From NCBI GenBank assembly GCA_964393795.1, contig CAYMWA010000003.1:1-64000 (forward strand): a stretch of DNA of 64,000 nucleotides, read 5' to 3'. How positions within the stretch are numbered: position 1 is the stretch's first letter; each line of letters starts with the position of its first letter. Position numbers and translations under genes: made by a program. Shown here in pieces: positions 43,306 to 51,579 of this stretch. Below the pieces are notes generated by a model, which was given only the letters and a program-made list of their open reading frames with translations, was not told the origin of the DNA and ran no database searches. Origin of the DNA: Chryseosolibacter sp964393795. GTDB lineage: Bacteria > Bacteroidota > Bacteroidia > Cytophagales > Cyclobacteriaceae.

Positions 43306-44661
43306 ATGTCCACCCCAACTGCCGTAGCAGAAAAAAGCGATAAGAAAGGCATCGCCTCAGTCACAGTGGAGTCCTTGAGCAAGCGACATCTGACGATATC
43401 GATTCTGCTTATCGGGATGATGTTTTTCATTATTGGCTTCGTATCGTGGATTAACGCCATATTGATTCCTTATTTCAAGATCGCCTGTGAGCTCACCAAC
43501 TTTCAGGCGTATCTCGTGGCGTTTGCATTTTATATTTCCTATTTCGTAATGTCCGTGCCTTCCGCTTTTCTGCTCAAGCGGGTGGGGTTCAAGCGAGGGA
43601 TGATGTTTGCCTTCTGGATCATGGCGATGGGTGCTTTTCTGTTTATCCCTGCCGCATACGTCCGGACCTATGAAATATTTTTGTTGGGATTGTTTACCCT
43701 GGGTGTTGGTTTGTCCGTCCTGCAGACGGCCGTCAATCCCTACATTACCGTGCTTGGCCCAAAGGAGCGTGCCGCACAACGCATCAGCATCATGGGAATC
43801 TGCAACAAGTTTGCCGGTATTCTCGCACCTCTGATCTTTGCAGCTGTTATTTTGAAGAGCACCGACAATGCCCTGTTCGCGAGTCTCGACTCCATGGGCG
43901 AAGCGGAAAAAAATGCGGCACTGGATGAACTCATCAGGCGGGTAATCGTTCCTTACTTTTGTGTCGGCGTGGTCCTGATAGCCCTCGGGTTGTTCGTACG
44001 GTATTCACCGCTACCTGAAATAGACACCGAACGGGAAAGCGATGCAGTAGCTTCGGCAAACTCGAGCAAGACCAGCATCTTTCAGTTTCCGCATCTTATC
44101 CTCGGCGCAGTTGCAATTTTTATTCACGTTGGAACACAAGTGATTGCGATCGATACCATTATCGGGTACGCGCAGTCGATGGGTATCGGCCTCATGGAGG
44201 CGAAAGTGTTTCCATCGTATACATTGACGGCAACCATTTGTGGTTATGTTCTCGGTATCATTTGCATCCCCAGGTTAGTCAGCCAGGTAACGGTGTTGCG
44301 CCTGTGCACCATCCTCGGCGGACTCTTTACGCTCGGTATTATTTACATGGACGGTGAAGTCAATTTCCTTGGACATGCCGCCGATATTTCGATCTGGTTC
44401 GTCGTGTTGCTCGGCCTCGCAAATTCGCTCGTATGGGCGGGCATTTGGCCACTCGCACTCGATGGACTCGGAAAGTTCACCAAGCTGGGGGCTTCCATCA
44501 TGATCATGGGCTTGTGCGGCAACGCCATCATGCCTTTGTTCTATGGTCACTTTGCGGACGTGTACGATGTACGCACCGCCTATTGGGTGTTATTTCCCTG
44601 CTATCTTTACCTGATCTACTATGCGGTGTACGGGCATCGCATTCGTAGGTGGGCCTTATGA
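43306..44661 (+). CDS. sugar MFS transporter (FucP/GlcP-like)
   Basis: A 451-residue 12-helix transporter of the glucose/galactose-fucose type (FHS family): helix 1 FIIGFVSWINAILIPYFKIACEL, and QTAVNPYITVLGPKERAAQRISIMGICNKFAG is the typical NPY motif. Expected to import a monosaccharide by proton or sodium symport. Between the oxidoreductases and nagA, so an N-acetylhexosamine or related sugar is plausible. Confidence 0.85.
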   Translation: MSTPTAVAEKSDKKGIASVTVESLSKRHLTISILLIGMMFFIIGFVSWINAILIPYFKIACELTNFQAYLVAFAFYISYFVMSVPSAFLLKRVGFKRGMMFAFWIMAMGAFLFIPAAYVRTYEIFLLGLFTLGVGLSVLQTAVNPYITVLGPKERAAQRISIMGICNKFAGILAPLIFAAVILKSTDNALFASLDSMGEAEKNAALDELIRRVIVPYFCVGVVLIALGLFVRYSPLPEIDTERESDAVASANSSKTSIFQFPHLILGAVAIFIHVGTQVIAIDTIIGYAQSMGIGLMEAKVFPSYTLTATICGYVLGIICIPRLVSQVTVLRLCTILGGLFTLGIIYMDGEVNFLGHAADISIWFVVLLGLANSLVWAGIWPLALDGLGKFTKLGASIMIMGLCGNAIMPLFYGHFADVYDVRTAYWVLFPCYLYLIYYAVYGHRIRRWAL

Positions 44662-44695
44662 ATGAACGCCATTATTTCTTTCGATAGGTAAATCT

Positions 44696-45919
44696 ATGTC
44701 GCTTGTAACGTTAAGAATTTTCAACGCGCGGATTGTCACCCCTTACCGGATTATTCCCCAGGGCACGGTCCTGATCTCGGAAGGTGTGATTGCCGGGGTA
44801 GAAGAAGGCAACGTCAGCGCGCCTGATGCGGTTGAAATCGATGCAAAGGGAAATTACGTGGCACCTGGATTTATCGACATTCACGTGCATGGCGGTGGTG
44901 GCCATGACTTCATGGACGGAAGCGAAGAGGCATTCTTGAAGATTGCAGAGAAGCATATTAAGTATGGCACCACATCGATGGTGCCGACAACACTCACGAG
45001 TGATAAACAGGGATTGTTCGACACGCTCACCTGTTACGAGCGGGCCACACAAAAAAATACACGTGGAGCACAGTTTCTCGGCATGCACCTGGAAGGTCCC
45101 TACTTTGCCATGAATCAGCGCGGCGCACAGGACCCACGTTATATCCGCGATCCTGATCCTGAAGAATACAAGGCCGTCATTGCCCATTCTCCTTCCATCC
45201 GCCGTTGGAGCGCTGCCCCGGAGCTGAAAGGTGCCCTTGCCTTTGGACGCTACCTTCGCGCGCATGGCATCCTCGCCGCCCTTGCGCATACGGATGCTAT
45301 CTACGAAGATGTCGTTGCCGCGTTTGACAACGGTTATACGCTGGCGACTCATTTGTACTCAGGTATGTTGGGCGTAACTCGACGCAACGCTTTTCGATAT
45401 GCGGGTGCCGTCGAAAGTGCTTTTGTTATTGATGAAATGGATGTTGAAATAATCGCCGACGGTGTTCACCTGCCGCCGCCGCTACTGAAACTCGTCTACA
45501 AAATAAAGGGTGCTGACCGCACGGCACTCATTACTGATGCGATGCGGGCCGCGGGGATGCCACCCGGAAAAAGTATCCTCGGAAATATGAAGACGGGTCT
45601 CCCTGTGATCGTCGAAGACGATGTAGCCAAGCTTCCTGACCGCACCGCCTTTGCGGGAAGTGTGGCGACAGCAGATCGTCTGGTACGCAACATGATCTCA
45701 CTCGCCGATGTACCGCTGACCGATGCCGTGAGAATGATGACCAGCACGCCCGCACGCATAGCCGGCGTGTTAGACCGCAAGGGGACAATCATGCCCGGCA
45801 AAGACGCCGATATCGTTATCTTCGACGAGAACATTAATGTAGAATGCACAATTGTCAGGGGAGTCGTTCTTTACGCCCGCAACGACAAGGTTGCTGGAAG
45901 GAACATGGAGGCCGGCTGA
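44696..45919 (+). CDS. nagA: N-acetylglucosamine-6-phosphate deacetylase
   Basis: A 407-residue amidohydrolase-superfamily enzyme converting GlcNAc-6-phosphate to glucosamine-6-phosphate and acetate. Metal and catalytic residues: His63 and His65 (DIHVHGG), Glu133 (HLEGPYF), His198 (LAHTDA), His219 (THLYSGM), His258 and catalytic Asp281 (LITDAMRAAG). These fit NagA; the THLYSGM motif replaces THLFNAM but the His is kept. It is 35 bases after the MFS gene. It converges on the TonB receptor gene with a short hairpin between. Confidence 0.87.
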   Translation: MSLVTLRIFNARIVTPYRIIPQGTVLISEGVIAGVEEGNVSAPDAVEIDAKGNYVAPGFIDIHVHGGGGHDFMDGSEEAFLKIAEKHIKYGTTSMVPTTLTSDKQGLFDTLTCYERATQKNTRGAQFLGMHLEGPYFAMNQRGAQDPRYIRDPDPEEYKAVIAHSPSIRRWSAAPELKGALAFGRYLRAHGILAALAHTDAIYEDVVAAFDNGYTLATHLYSGMLGVTRRNAFRYAGAVESAFVIDEMDVEIIADGVHLPPPLLKLVYKIKGADRTALITDAMRAAGMPPGKSILGNMKTGLPVIVEDDVAKLPDRTAFAGSVATADRLVRNMISLADVPLTDAVRMMTSTPARIAGVLDRKGTIMPGKDADIVIFDENINVECTIVRGVVLYARNDKVAGRNMEAG

Positions 45920-45933
45920 CCGTTTGATCGGTC
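45918..45933. terminator. short hairpin between nagA and the TonB receptor
   Basis: Stem GACCG-TTTGAT-CGGTC, starting within the nagA stop codon region and ending three bases before the end of the converging receptor gene. The tight spacing fits a shared terminator. No clear T-run on either strand. Confidence 0.4.
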
Positions 45934-45935
45934 CG

Positions 45936-48206
45936 TCAAAAGTATATCGTGACTGCCGCCTTGATGAAGAAGGGATCTCCAGGAGTAAACGTCAGTTCCG
46001 ATATGCCCTGTGCTTCCCAGGGCAATCGCGTCTCCGTGTCAAATTGCGCTTCGTTCCACTCTTCATTGAGCAAGTTCGTGGCGTTGACGGCTAACTGGAA
46101 GCTTCGGGTGGTATAACTCACGCCGGCGTCCAAAAGAAAATGCCCCAACGCGCGAACACTGTTGTCTTCGTTCGCCGGTCGGTCGCCCACGTACCGGTAG
46201 CGGATGCTTGCGCGCAATCCGTTGCGCCATGACGTGCTGATACCACCAATGCTTGTCAAGGTAGGCGCAAGGGGAATGAGATTTTCGCCCTCGGGCTCCG
46301 CAACGGACCGGCCATGGGCATAGTTTCCGTCGAGATCGAGGTATAGCCAGTCCGCCATTTGATATCGCAGCGAAAGGTCTAAACCGTACCGTTGTGTTTC
46401 GCCACTTATTTCGACGACAGCTTCATCACCGACATAAACAAATTCCTGCTCAAGCCTTAACTGCCATGCCGCCACATTGAGCAACAGATTTTGAACGGGC
46501 TTTGCGAAAAGGCCGATGTCAGTGCCATACGCTTTAGGCAAAATCTCGACGCCGTGCTGTGACACGACTACGCGACTATCGTTTGAATGAAAGCCGATGC
46601 CGTTCTTTATGTAGAGCTGTAATGACGGTGTGACGTTGTAATAGAGATTCAACTTTGGACTGGCAATGGCCTGGGTCGCGACCTGACGATTGTATATGGG
46701 AAGCAACGCGTCCGCGTACTGAAACGAAAAAGCGTCGAGACGTATGCCGGCGGTGACGCTAAATTGCGGTGTCAATTGCATCGACCCTTCTGTGTAAATA
46801 CTTCCGTTAATCTGGTTGATATCGCCAAGCGTGATAGGATTGAGAAAAGTGTTTCGTCCCTGTACGTGCGATAATTCACTGCCCGTCACGTTGTCGTACC
46901 GAATGCCGATGCCCGATTCAGTCGTCACCGGATTTCCGAGCCACAAAAACGCCTTGTGATAGGTGCCCTTGTAGCCATAAATGTTTCTATCTTCCTTTTG
47001 GAGGATACCGTCGCCGTTGACCGGATCATTGAGGAAGAACGTGAAATTCGAGTAGAGTTCGAAGTCGTAGTGGGACAGATAGATTTGATTGCGTATGCTG
47101 CTGCCGTTGGGCAACAGTTTTGTCATTGTGAAGTTGGCGTTCGTTCTGCCGGTGCGGCCGCCTTCGGTGTCGTCAATGGCGCCAAACCGCGTGATGTGTC
47201 CCTGGCTGACAGCACGTTCAGGAATTTGCCCTGAGGCATCCCATTGGCTCTTGAAGGTCGAAAGCGAAACTTCCACAAGCTTGTCGTCTCCGATCATACC
47301 ATGGTATTTTCCAAACAGGTTCAGGCGACTGAAGTTTTGGGGACTGACAAACGGGCCATTGGTGTAGTGGTACTCCGCCGCCGCGTAGGCATGCTGGTTT
47401 TTCTGCTCGTTATCGAGGAGATCCAGCAAGGCAACGGTGCGCCACGTATCGAAGCGCCCGGCTTCGAGCTTTACGCTACTTTTTTCGAGCGTTTTCTTTG
47501 TGACGAAGTTAGCGTATCCTGCCGTGTTGAAATCTCCAGTGTTTGCGTAGTAAGGACCTTTGTTGAAGTCAACATGGTCGATCAGCTCCGGAATAACAAA
47601 GTGAAGATCCGCGTAGCCTTGCCCATGAGCGTGCGAAACCATGTTGACGGGCATACCATCTACCGTGAGGGCAATATCCGTCCCGTGATCAATGTCAAAT
47701 CCGCGTAAAAATATTTGCTCAGCTTTTCCACCCCCGGCGTGCTGTGCGGTCACCAGTCCGGGAATCATCCTCAGCACATCCTGTGATGATTTCAACGGCC
47801 TGAGTTCGATGTCGATTTTATTGATGGTCGTCATCGCATCCTCTGTTGAACTTGCGTCAGTAATCGTCACTTCGTGAAGGTTCAAGCTTGCGGGCGACAG
47901 CCTGACGGCAATAGTTTTGGTCTCATTTTGCGAAAGGGTCACCTCAAGGGTTGTCGGCGCGTACCCGATAAATGTAACGGTGATGCTATACGTTCCATCC
48001 TGAAGATTGTCAAATTCGAAATTGCCGAGCAGGTCCGTTTTGGTGCCAATCGCTCCCTGGTTGAGAACCACCGAAGCACCCGCCAGTCGCTCGCCGGTTG
48101 CTTCATCGGTGACCGCCCCTTTAATAAGATTCCCATGCACAGCATCAAATCCATACACGCTGCCCAAACAAAAAATAAAAAACAACATGGAAAACAGAAC
48201 CCTCAT
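45936..48206 (-). CDS. TonB-dependent outer membrane receptor with carboxypeptidase-like N-terminal domain
   Basis: A 756-residue receptor. Signal peptide (MLFFIFCLGSVYG), then a carboxypeptidase D regulatory-like domain (KGAVTDEATGERLAGASVVL to about residue 105), then the plug (LRMIPGLVTAQHAGGGKAEQIFLRGFDIDHGTDIALTVDGMP) and a 22-strand barrel. It is shorter than SusC proteins and has no SusD next to it. The plug carries HAHGQGYADLHF with several His, suggesting metal or a metal-bound ligand; the cargo is unknown. Encoded opposite to nagA. Confidence 0.85.
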   Translation of the reverse strand: MRVLFSMLFFIFCLGSVYGFDAVHGNLIKGAVTDEATGERLAGASVVLNQGAIGTKTDLLGNFEFDNLQDGTYSITVTFIGYAPTTLEVTLSQNETKTIAVRLSPASLNLHEVTITDASSTEDAMTTINKIDIELRPLKSSQDVLRMIPGLVTAQHAGGGKAEQIFLRGFDIDHGTDIALTVDGMPVNMVSHAHGQGYADLHFVIPELIDHVDFNKGPYYANTGDFNTAGYANFVTKKTLEKSSVKLEAGRFDTWRTVALLDLLDNEQKNQHAYAAAEYHYTNGPFVSPQNFSRLNLFGKYHGMIGDDKLVEVSLSTFKSQWDASGQIPERAVSQGHITRFGAIDDTEGGRTGRTNANFTMTKLLPNGSSIRNQIYLSHYDFELYSNFTFFLNDPVNGDGILQKEDRNIYGYKGTYHKAFLWLGNPVTTESGIGIRYDNVTGSELSHVQGRNTFLNPITLGDINQINGSIYTEGSMQLTPQFSVTAGIRLDAFSFQYADALLPIYNRQVATQAIASPKLNLYYNVTPSLQLYIKNGIGFHSNDSRVVVSQHGVEILPKAYGTDIGLFAKPVQNLLLNVAAWQLRLEQEFVYVGDEAVVEISGETQRYGLDLSLRYQMADWLYLDLDGNYAHGRSVAEPEGENLIPLAPTLTSIGGISTSWRNGLRASIRYRYVGDRPANEDNSVRALGHFLLDAGVSYTTRSFQLAVNATNLLNEEWNEAQFDTETRLPWEAQGISELTFTPGDPFFIKAAVTIYF

Positions 48207-48216
48207 CTCGACTTTC

Positions 48217-48434
48217 CCTTAAACCTTAAACCTTAAACCTTGAACCTGCAACCTGCAACTTGCAACTTGCAACCTGCAACTTGCAACCTGCAACTTGCAA
48301 CCTGCAACCTGCAACCTGCAACCTGCAACCTGCAACTTGCAACCTGCAACCTGCAACCTGCAACCTCCAACCTGCAACCTGCAACCTCCAACCTGCAACT
48401 TGCAACTTGCAACTTGCAACCTACAACCTCCCAC
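48217..48434. repeat. 31-unit heptamer tandem array, CCTTAAA/CCTGCAA type
   Basis: About 218 bases of 7-base units: CCTTAAA three times, CCTTGAA, then CCTGCAA, CTTGCAA and CCTCCAA variants. It ends at the last codon of the isomerase gene and lies upstream of the TonB receptor start at 48206. It produces long open frames with a 7-residue period in several frames; these are not genes. Confidence 0.92.
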
Positions 48435-49319
48435 CTACCCCCAGTACTCCCGCATCTTCCGCCTGAGAAAAGCCACACTTCTTTCCAGTTGTTCCATTCC
48501 TTCAACGCCGTCTTCGATGCTGATCCATCCATCGAAGCCTTTGGACTTGAGTTCGGTGAAGATGGCGTCGTAGTCGTTAAGGCCCTTGCCGATCTCACCG
48601 TGGCTGAGGCGTTTCGCGTAACCTGTAGCGCCACCCTCTTCCTTGCGCAGGTCTTCGATCGTGCCTTCTTTGAGGTAGCGGTCGCTGGCATGCATGGTGA
48701 CCACCCGGTCAGATACGCGCTTCAATAGTTCCAGCGGATCTTCACCGGCAAGATAGGTATTGCTGGGGTCGTAGTTCACGCCAAAGTTGGGATGGTGAAT
48801 GCGGTCGACCAGTTTGCAGAAGACATCCATCTTTTGTGCAAACTCCGGATATTCCCAGAAGTCATCTTTGTAGTGATTCTCAATGATAAGCGTGATGCCG
48901 CGGTCAGCCGCATAGGGGAGACATGCTTCGATCGACTCAGCCGCGAGCTTTATACCTTCGTCGACCGATAGTTCCGGACGCCGCTGTCCCGAAAGTACGC
49001 GACAATAACTTCCGCCGAGGATATGCGTCATATCGATCCATTGCTTTTGTTTTTCGATCTCCTTCTCGCGAAAGCGCTTGTCAGGATGGGTGAAGTCGGG
49101 AGAACAGCACATCATTGGAATGACTTTACCATGATCTTCCACCAGCTTGCGAAAATGCCGCCACTTTGATTCGTCCGCCATTTCAAGGAAGCCGGCGTAC
49201 CATTCGAGTCCGTCGATATCAAGTTTTGAAGCGAGATCGATCCATTCTGAAAGCTTCATGGATCCATCTTTGCAGAGTGCCTGCATAAAGGCTTTGGGAA
49301 AGGCAGCGAGCTTGGCCAT
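48435..49319 (-). CDS. sugar phosphate isomerase/epimerase (AP endonuclease 2-type TIM barrel)
   Basis: A 294-residue xylose-isomerase-like TIM-barrel protein: LDIDGLEWYAGF, VIPMMCCSPDF, YCRVLSGQRR, IIENHYKDDFW, FGVNYDPSNTYLAGEDPLELLKRV, VVTMHASDR, DGWISIEDGVEGMEQL. Acidic and histidine residues in LIIENHYKD, NYDPSN and MHASD are the usual metal ligands. Probably acts on a sugar or polyol intermediate of this cluster. Its stop codon abuts the large heptamer array. Confidence 0.82.
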   Translation of the reverse strand: MAKLAAFPKAFMQALCKDGSMKLSEWIDLASKLDIDGLEWYAGFLEMADESKWRHFRKLVEDHGKVIPMMCCSPDFTHPDKRFREKEIEKQKQWIDMTHILGGSYCRVLSGQRRPELSVDEGIKLAAESIEACLPYAADRGITLIIENHYKDDFWEYPEFAQKMDVFCKLVDRIHHPNFGVNYDPSNTYLAGEDPLELLKRVSDRVVTMHASDRYLKEGTIEDLRKEEGGATGYAKRLSHGEIGKGLNDYDAIFTELKSKGFDGWISIEDGVEGMEQLERSVAFLRRKMREYWG

Positions 49320-49339
49320 CGTTTTCTAGGTTATTGGTT

Positions 49340-49437
49340 GTGAATCGTGAATCGTGAGACGTGAGACGTGAGTCGTGAGTCGTGAATCGTGAGACGTGAG
49401 TCGTGAGTCGTGAGTCGTGAGACGTGAGTTGTGCGTT
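49340..49437. repeat. heptamer tandem array, GTGANNC units
   Basis: Fourteen 7-base units, chiefly GTGAATC, GTGAGAC and GTGAGTC, ending GTGAGTT, GTGCGTT. It lies between the SDR gene (minus strand, start 50334) and the isomerase gene start at 49319, i.e. in the leader side of the isomerase. Confidence 0.9.
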
Positions 49438-49500
49438 TTCGCGTAGGGAGGTCGCGGGTCGTTCATATATCATCAAGAATGTCATGTGAGCGTTGCCGAA

Positions 49501-49563
49501 CTTAAAACTTAAAACTTAAAACTTAAAACTTAGAACTTACAACTTAAAACTTAAAACTTACGA
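49501..49563. repeat. heptamer tandem array, CTTAAAA units, overlapping an SDR stop codon
   Basis: Nine units: CTTAAAA four times, CTTAGAA, CTTACAA, CTTAAAA twice, CTTACGA. The array runs into the 3' end of the SDR gene, whose stop codon (49558-49560) lies within it. Confidence 0.88.
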
Positions 49564-50334
49564 CTTAGGAGGGTTGCGTCCAAGGAAAGGGTATTGTTCG
49601 AGATCAACGACTTGTCCGGTTATCGGGCCGCATTCATCTGAAAGCCAGTAGACGGCTGCGGCGGCGATTTCGGCGGGCGCGATCAGTCTGCCGGAGGGCG
49701 CGAATGTTTTTGGCAGGTCTTTATACCAGTCGGGCGGTAATCCTTGTTCTTTCTTTCGTTGGATCTCTTTTTCCGTGAGTACCCATCCGGGATTGATCTG
49801 ATTCACACGCACACCGTGTTCGCGGAAGAGCGTATCACCGAGGTTGCGGGTGAGCGTCGTCAACGCTCCTTTCGACACGCTGTAAGCCAGAAGGTTCGGT
49901 TCACCACTCCAGGCATTGACCGATCCTATATTCACTACGGCGCCTTCACTTTTTTTCAGGTGTGGCAGGGCGGCGCGGATCAATGCGAAAGGACCGATGG
50001 CGTTTACGTCGATCACTTTCCGAAGGAAGTCGGGCGTGGTGCTCTCGATGTCAGAGGAGACCACCCATGCGGCGTTGTTCACAATGGCATCGAGTTGCCC
50101 AAAGGTTTGAGTGGCGAGGCTGACCAAATTGGTCGCCGCCTCAGGCGCGGCGATATCCTCGATGTGCAGTGCCGCCTTATCTTTGCCGATCTCCGATAGT
50201 ACCTCATTCCCCAGGTCGGCTTCCAGGCCGTGTAAGACGACCCGCGCACCTTCTGCCACAGCACGCAGGGCAATCGCCCTTCCGATACCGGTCGTACTCC
50301 CTGTAACGATGATGACTTTATTCTGTAGCCGCAC
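49558..50334 (-). CDS. SDR-family oxidoreductase
   Basis: A 258-residue short-chain dehydrogenase. Cofactor motif VTGSTTGIGRAIALR, then NNAAWVVSS and NIGSVNAWSGEPNLLAYSVSKGALTTL with active-site Ser-Tyr-Lys. Length fits classical SDR of glucose-dehydrogenase or fatty-acid-type reductase; substrate unknown. It sits directly downstream of a zinc-type alcohol dehydrogenase (2-base gap), so both may oxidise the same polyol or sugar. Confidence 0.85.
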   Translation of the reverse strand: MRLQNKVIIVTGSTTGIGRAIALRAVAEGARVVLHGLEADLGNEVLSEIGKDKAALHIEDIAAPEAATNLVSLATQTFGQLDAIVNNAAWVVSSDIESTTPDFLRKVIDVNAIGPFALIRAALPHLKKSEGAVVNIGSVNAWSGEPNLLAYSVSKGALTTLTRNLGDTLFREHGVRVNQINPGWVLTEKEIQRKKEQGLPPDWYKDLPKTFAPSGRLIAPAEIAAAAVYWLSDECGPITGQVVDLEQYPFLGRNPPKS

Positions 50335-50336
50335 CG

Positions 50337-51362
50337 TTATACAGGTTTAAGAACGCTCTTCACCACTTCACCTTTGTGCATTTTTTCAAACGCCTCATGC
50401 CATTCGGTGATGGGCCATACGCCACCGATAATCGGCTTGACGTTGAGCTGGCCGCTGGCGAGCAGCGCAATGACACGTTCCCATACGGGCCAGTTGTGGC
50501 TAAAGCTTCCCTGCAGCCGCACATTCTTCTGAACGAGCGGGTCCAGTGAAAATCCAAGCGGCTGCGGACCCCATCCCACTTTTGTAATCTGTCCGTTCGG
50601 CCTGACCAGGTCGAGTGCGATCTTCAGCGTAGCACTAACACCTGATGAGTCGATCACGCAGTCGGCGCCCATACCGTCGCGCTCCCGCGCCCATCCGGTC
50701 GCATCGCCGATGATGACGTCGCACCCATAAGGCTTCGCGGCGTTGAGCCGGTTGCGATCGTGCTCAAGACCGACGAGTGCGACTTCCGCACCGCAGAGCT
50801 TGGCGACCGCCGCGCAGAGAATGCCGATGGTGCCGGGACCAATGACGACAACACGGTCACCCGGACGCAGGGATGAATTGACAACGACGGCGTTATACGC
50901 AACTGAACAGGGCTCCGTCAGGCACGCCTCTTCAAAAGCGAGATTGTCAGGTACGCGGTGGAGGCACCGCGCCGGCACGCGCACAAAGCGCGTCATCGCG
51001 CCGTTCACGCCATAGCCGAAACCCTTGCGGGTAGGGTCAAGGTTGTACAGGCCGATACGCGTCATCGAGTTGTTGGGGTCAATAACCGCAGCGGTCTCAC
51101 TGACGACACGGTCGCCTTCCTTCCACCCGACAACACGACTGCCCGCCTCGGCAATGCGTCCGCCAAACTCATGACCGAGTACGACGGGATAGTTGACGGC
51201 CCAACTGTGACTGGCGGTCCATTGGTGAAGGTCACTGCCGCAAACACCTACGTTCGCGACTTCAAGTAAAACGTCTTCATCGCCGATAACGGGCTTTGCG
51301 ATCTCTCTGATTTCGACGGAACCTTTTTCCGGAGCATAATTGACGACTGCGGGGATATTCAT
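50337..51362 (-). CDS. zinc-dependent alcohol dehydrogenase family protein
   Basis: A 341-residue medium-chain dehydrogenase. Zinc-site motifs: GVCGSDLHQW (Cys) and VLGHEFGGRIAEAGSRVVGWKEGDRV (His-Glu); Rossmann motif VVVIGPGTIGILCAAVAKL. It has CLTEPCSVAYNAV but lacks the four-cysteine structural zinc loop of many members. Sorbitol/threonine dehydrogenase-like, so a sugar or polyol oxidation is likely. Overlaps in transcription with the SDR downstream. Confidence 0.85.
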   Translation of the reverse strand: MNIPAVVNYAPEKGSVEIREIAKPVIGDEDVLLEVANVGVCGSDLHQWTASHSWAVNYPVVLGHEFGGRIAEAGSRVVGWKEGDRVVSETAAVIDPNNSMTRIGLYNLDPTRKGFGYGVNGAMTRFVRVPARCLHRVPDNLAFEEACLTEPCSVAYNAVVVNSSLRPGDRVVVIGPGTIGILCAAVAKLCGAEVALVGLEHDRNRLNAAKPYGCDVIIGDATGWARERDGMGADCVIDSSGVSATLKIALDLVRPNGQITKVGWGPQPLGFSLDPLVQKNVRLQGSFSHNWPVWERVIALLASGQLNVKPIIGGVWPITEWHEAFEKMHKGEVVKSVLKPV

Positions 51363-51368
51363 GATAAT

Positions 51369-51523
51369 GTGTTAATGTGTTAGTGTGTTAATGTGTTCAT
51401 GGGTGCCTCGGTTCTTGAGTTTGCCGAAGGGTCTGGTTGGTGCTTCGAGGATGAGTGATGTGTTGAGGTGTTGATGTATTGATGTGTTGGTGTGTTGGTG
51501 TGTTGGTGTGTTGAGGTGTTGCC
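51369..51523. repeat. composite octamer array with REP-like core
   Basis: Four 8-base units (GTGTTAAT type) at 51369-51400, then a core with TGAGTTTGCCGAAGGGTCTGG (51417 onward), then eight units (GTGTTGAG, GTGTTGAT, GTGTTGGT) at 51460-51523. The order of parts repeats that at 35831-35948. Confidence 0.82.
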
Positions 51524-51579
51524 CAATTTCCAATGTCTAATTTCTAATGACTAATTTCTAATGACTAATTTCTAATTTC
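51524..51579. repeat. heptamer tandem array, TAATTTC/TAATGAC units, overlapping a stop codon
   Basis: Eight 7-base units alternating TAATTTC and TAATGAC, preceded by CAATTTC and CAATGTC. The stop codon of the decarboxylase gene (51572-51574 on the minus strand) lies within the last unit. Confidence 0.88.

Noticed and set aside
48219..48728. Long open reading frames on both strands through the heptamer array near 48.2-48.7 kb.
   Set aside because: They are a by-product of the 7-base repeat (no stop in several frames) and read as a 7-residue periodic string; no gene-like composition.
48217..49563. CRISPR array.
   Set aside because: The repeats are contiguous 7-base units with no spacers, and no cas gene is in the window.
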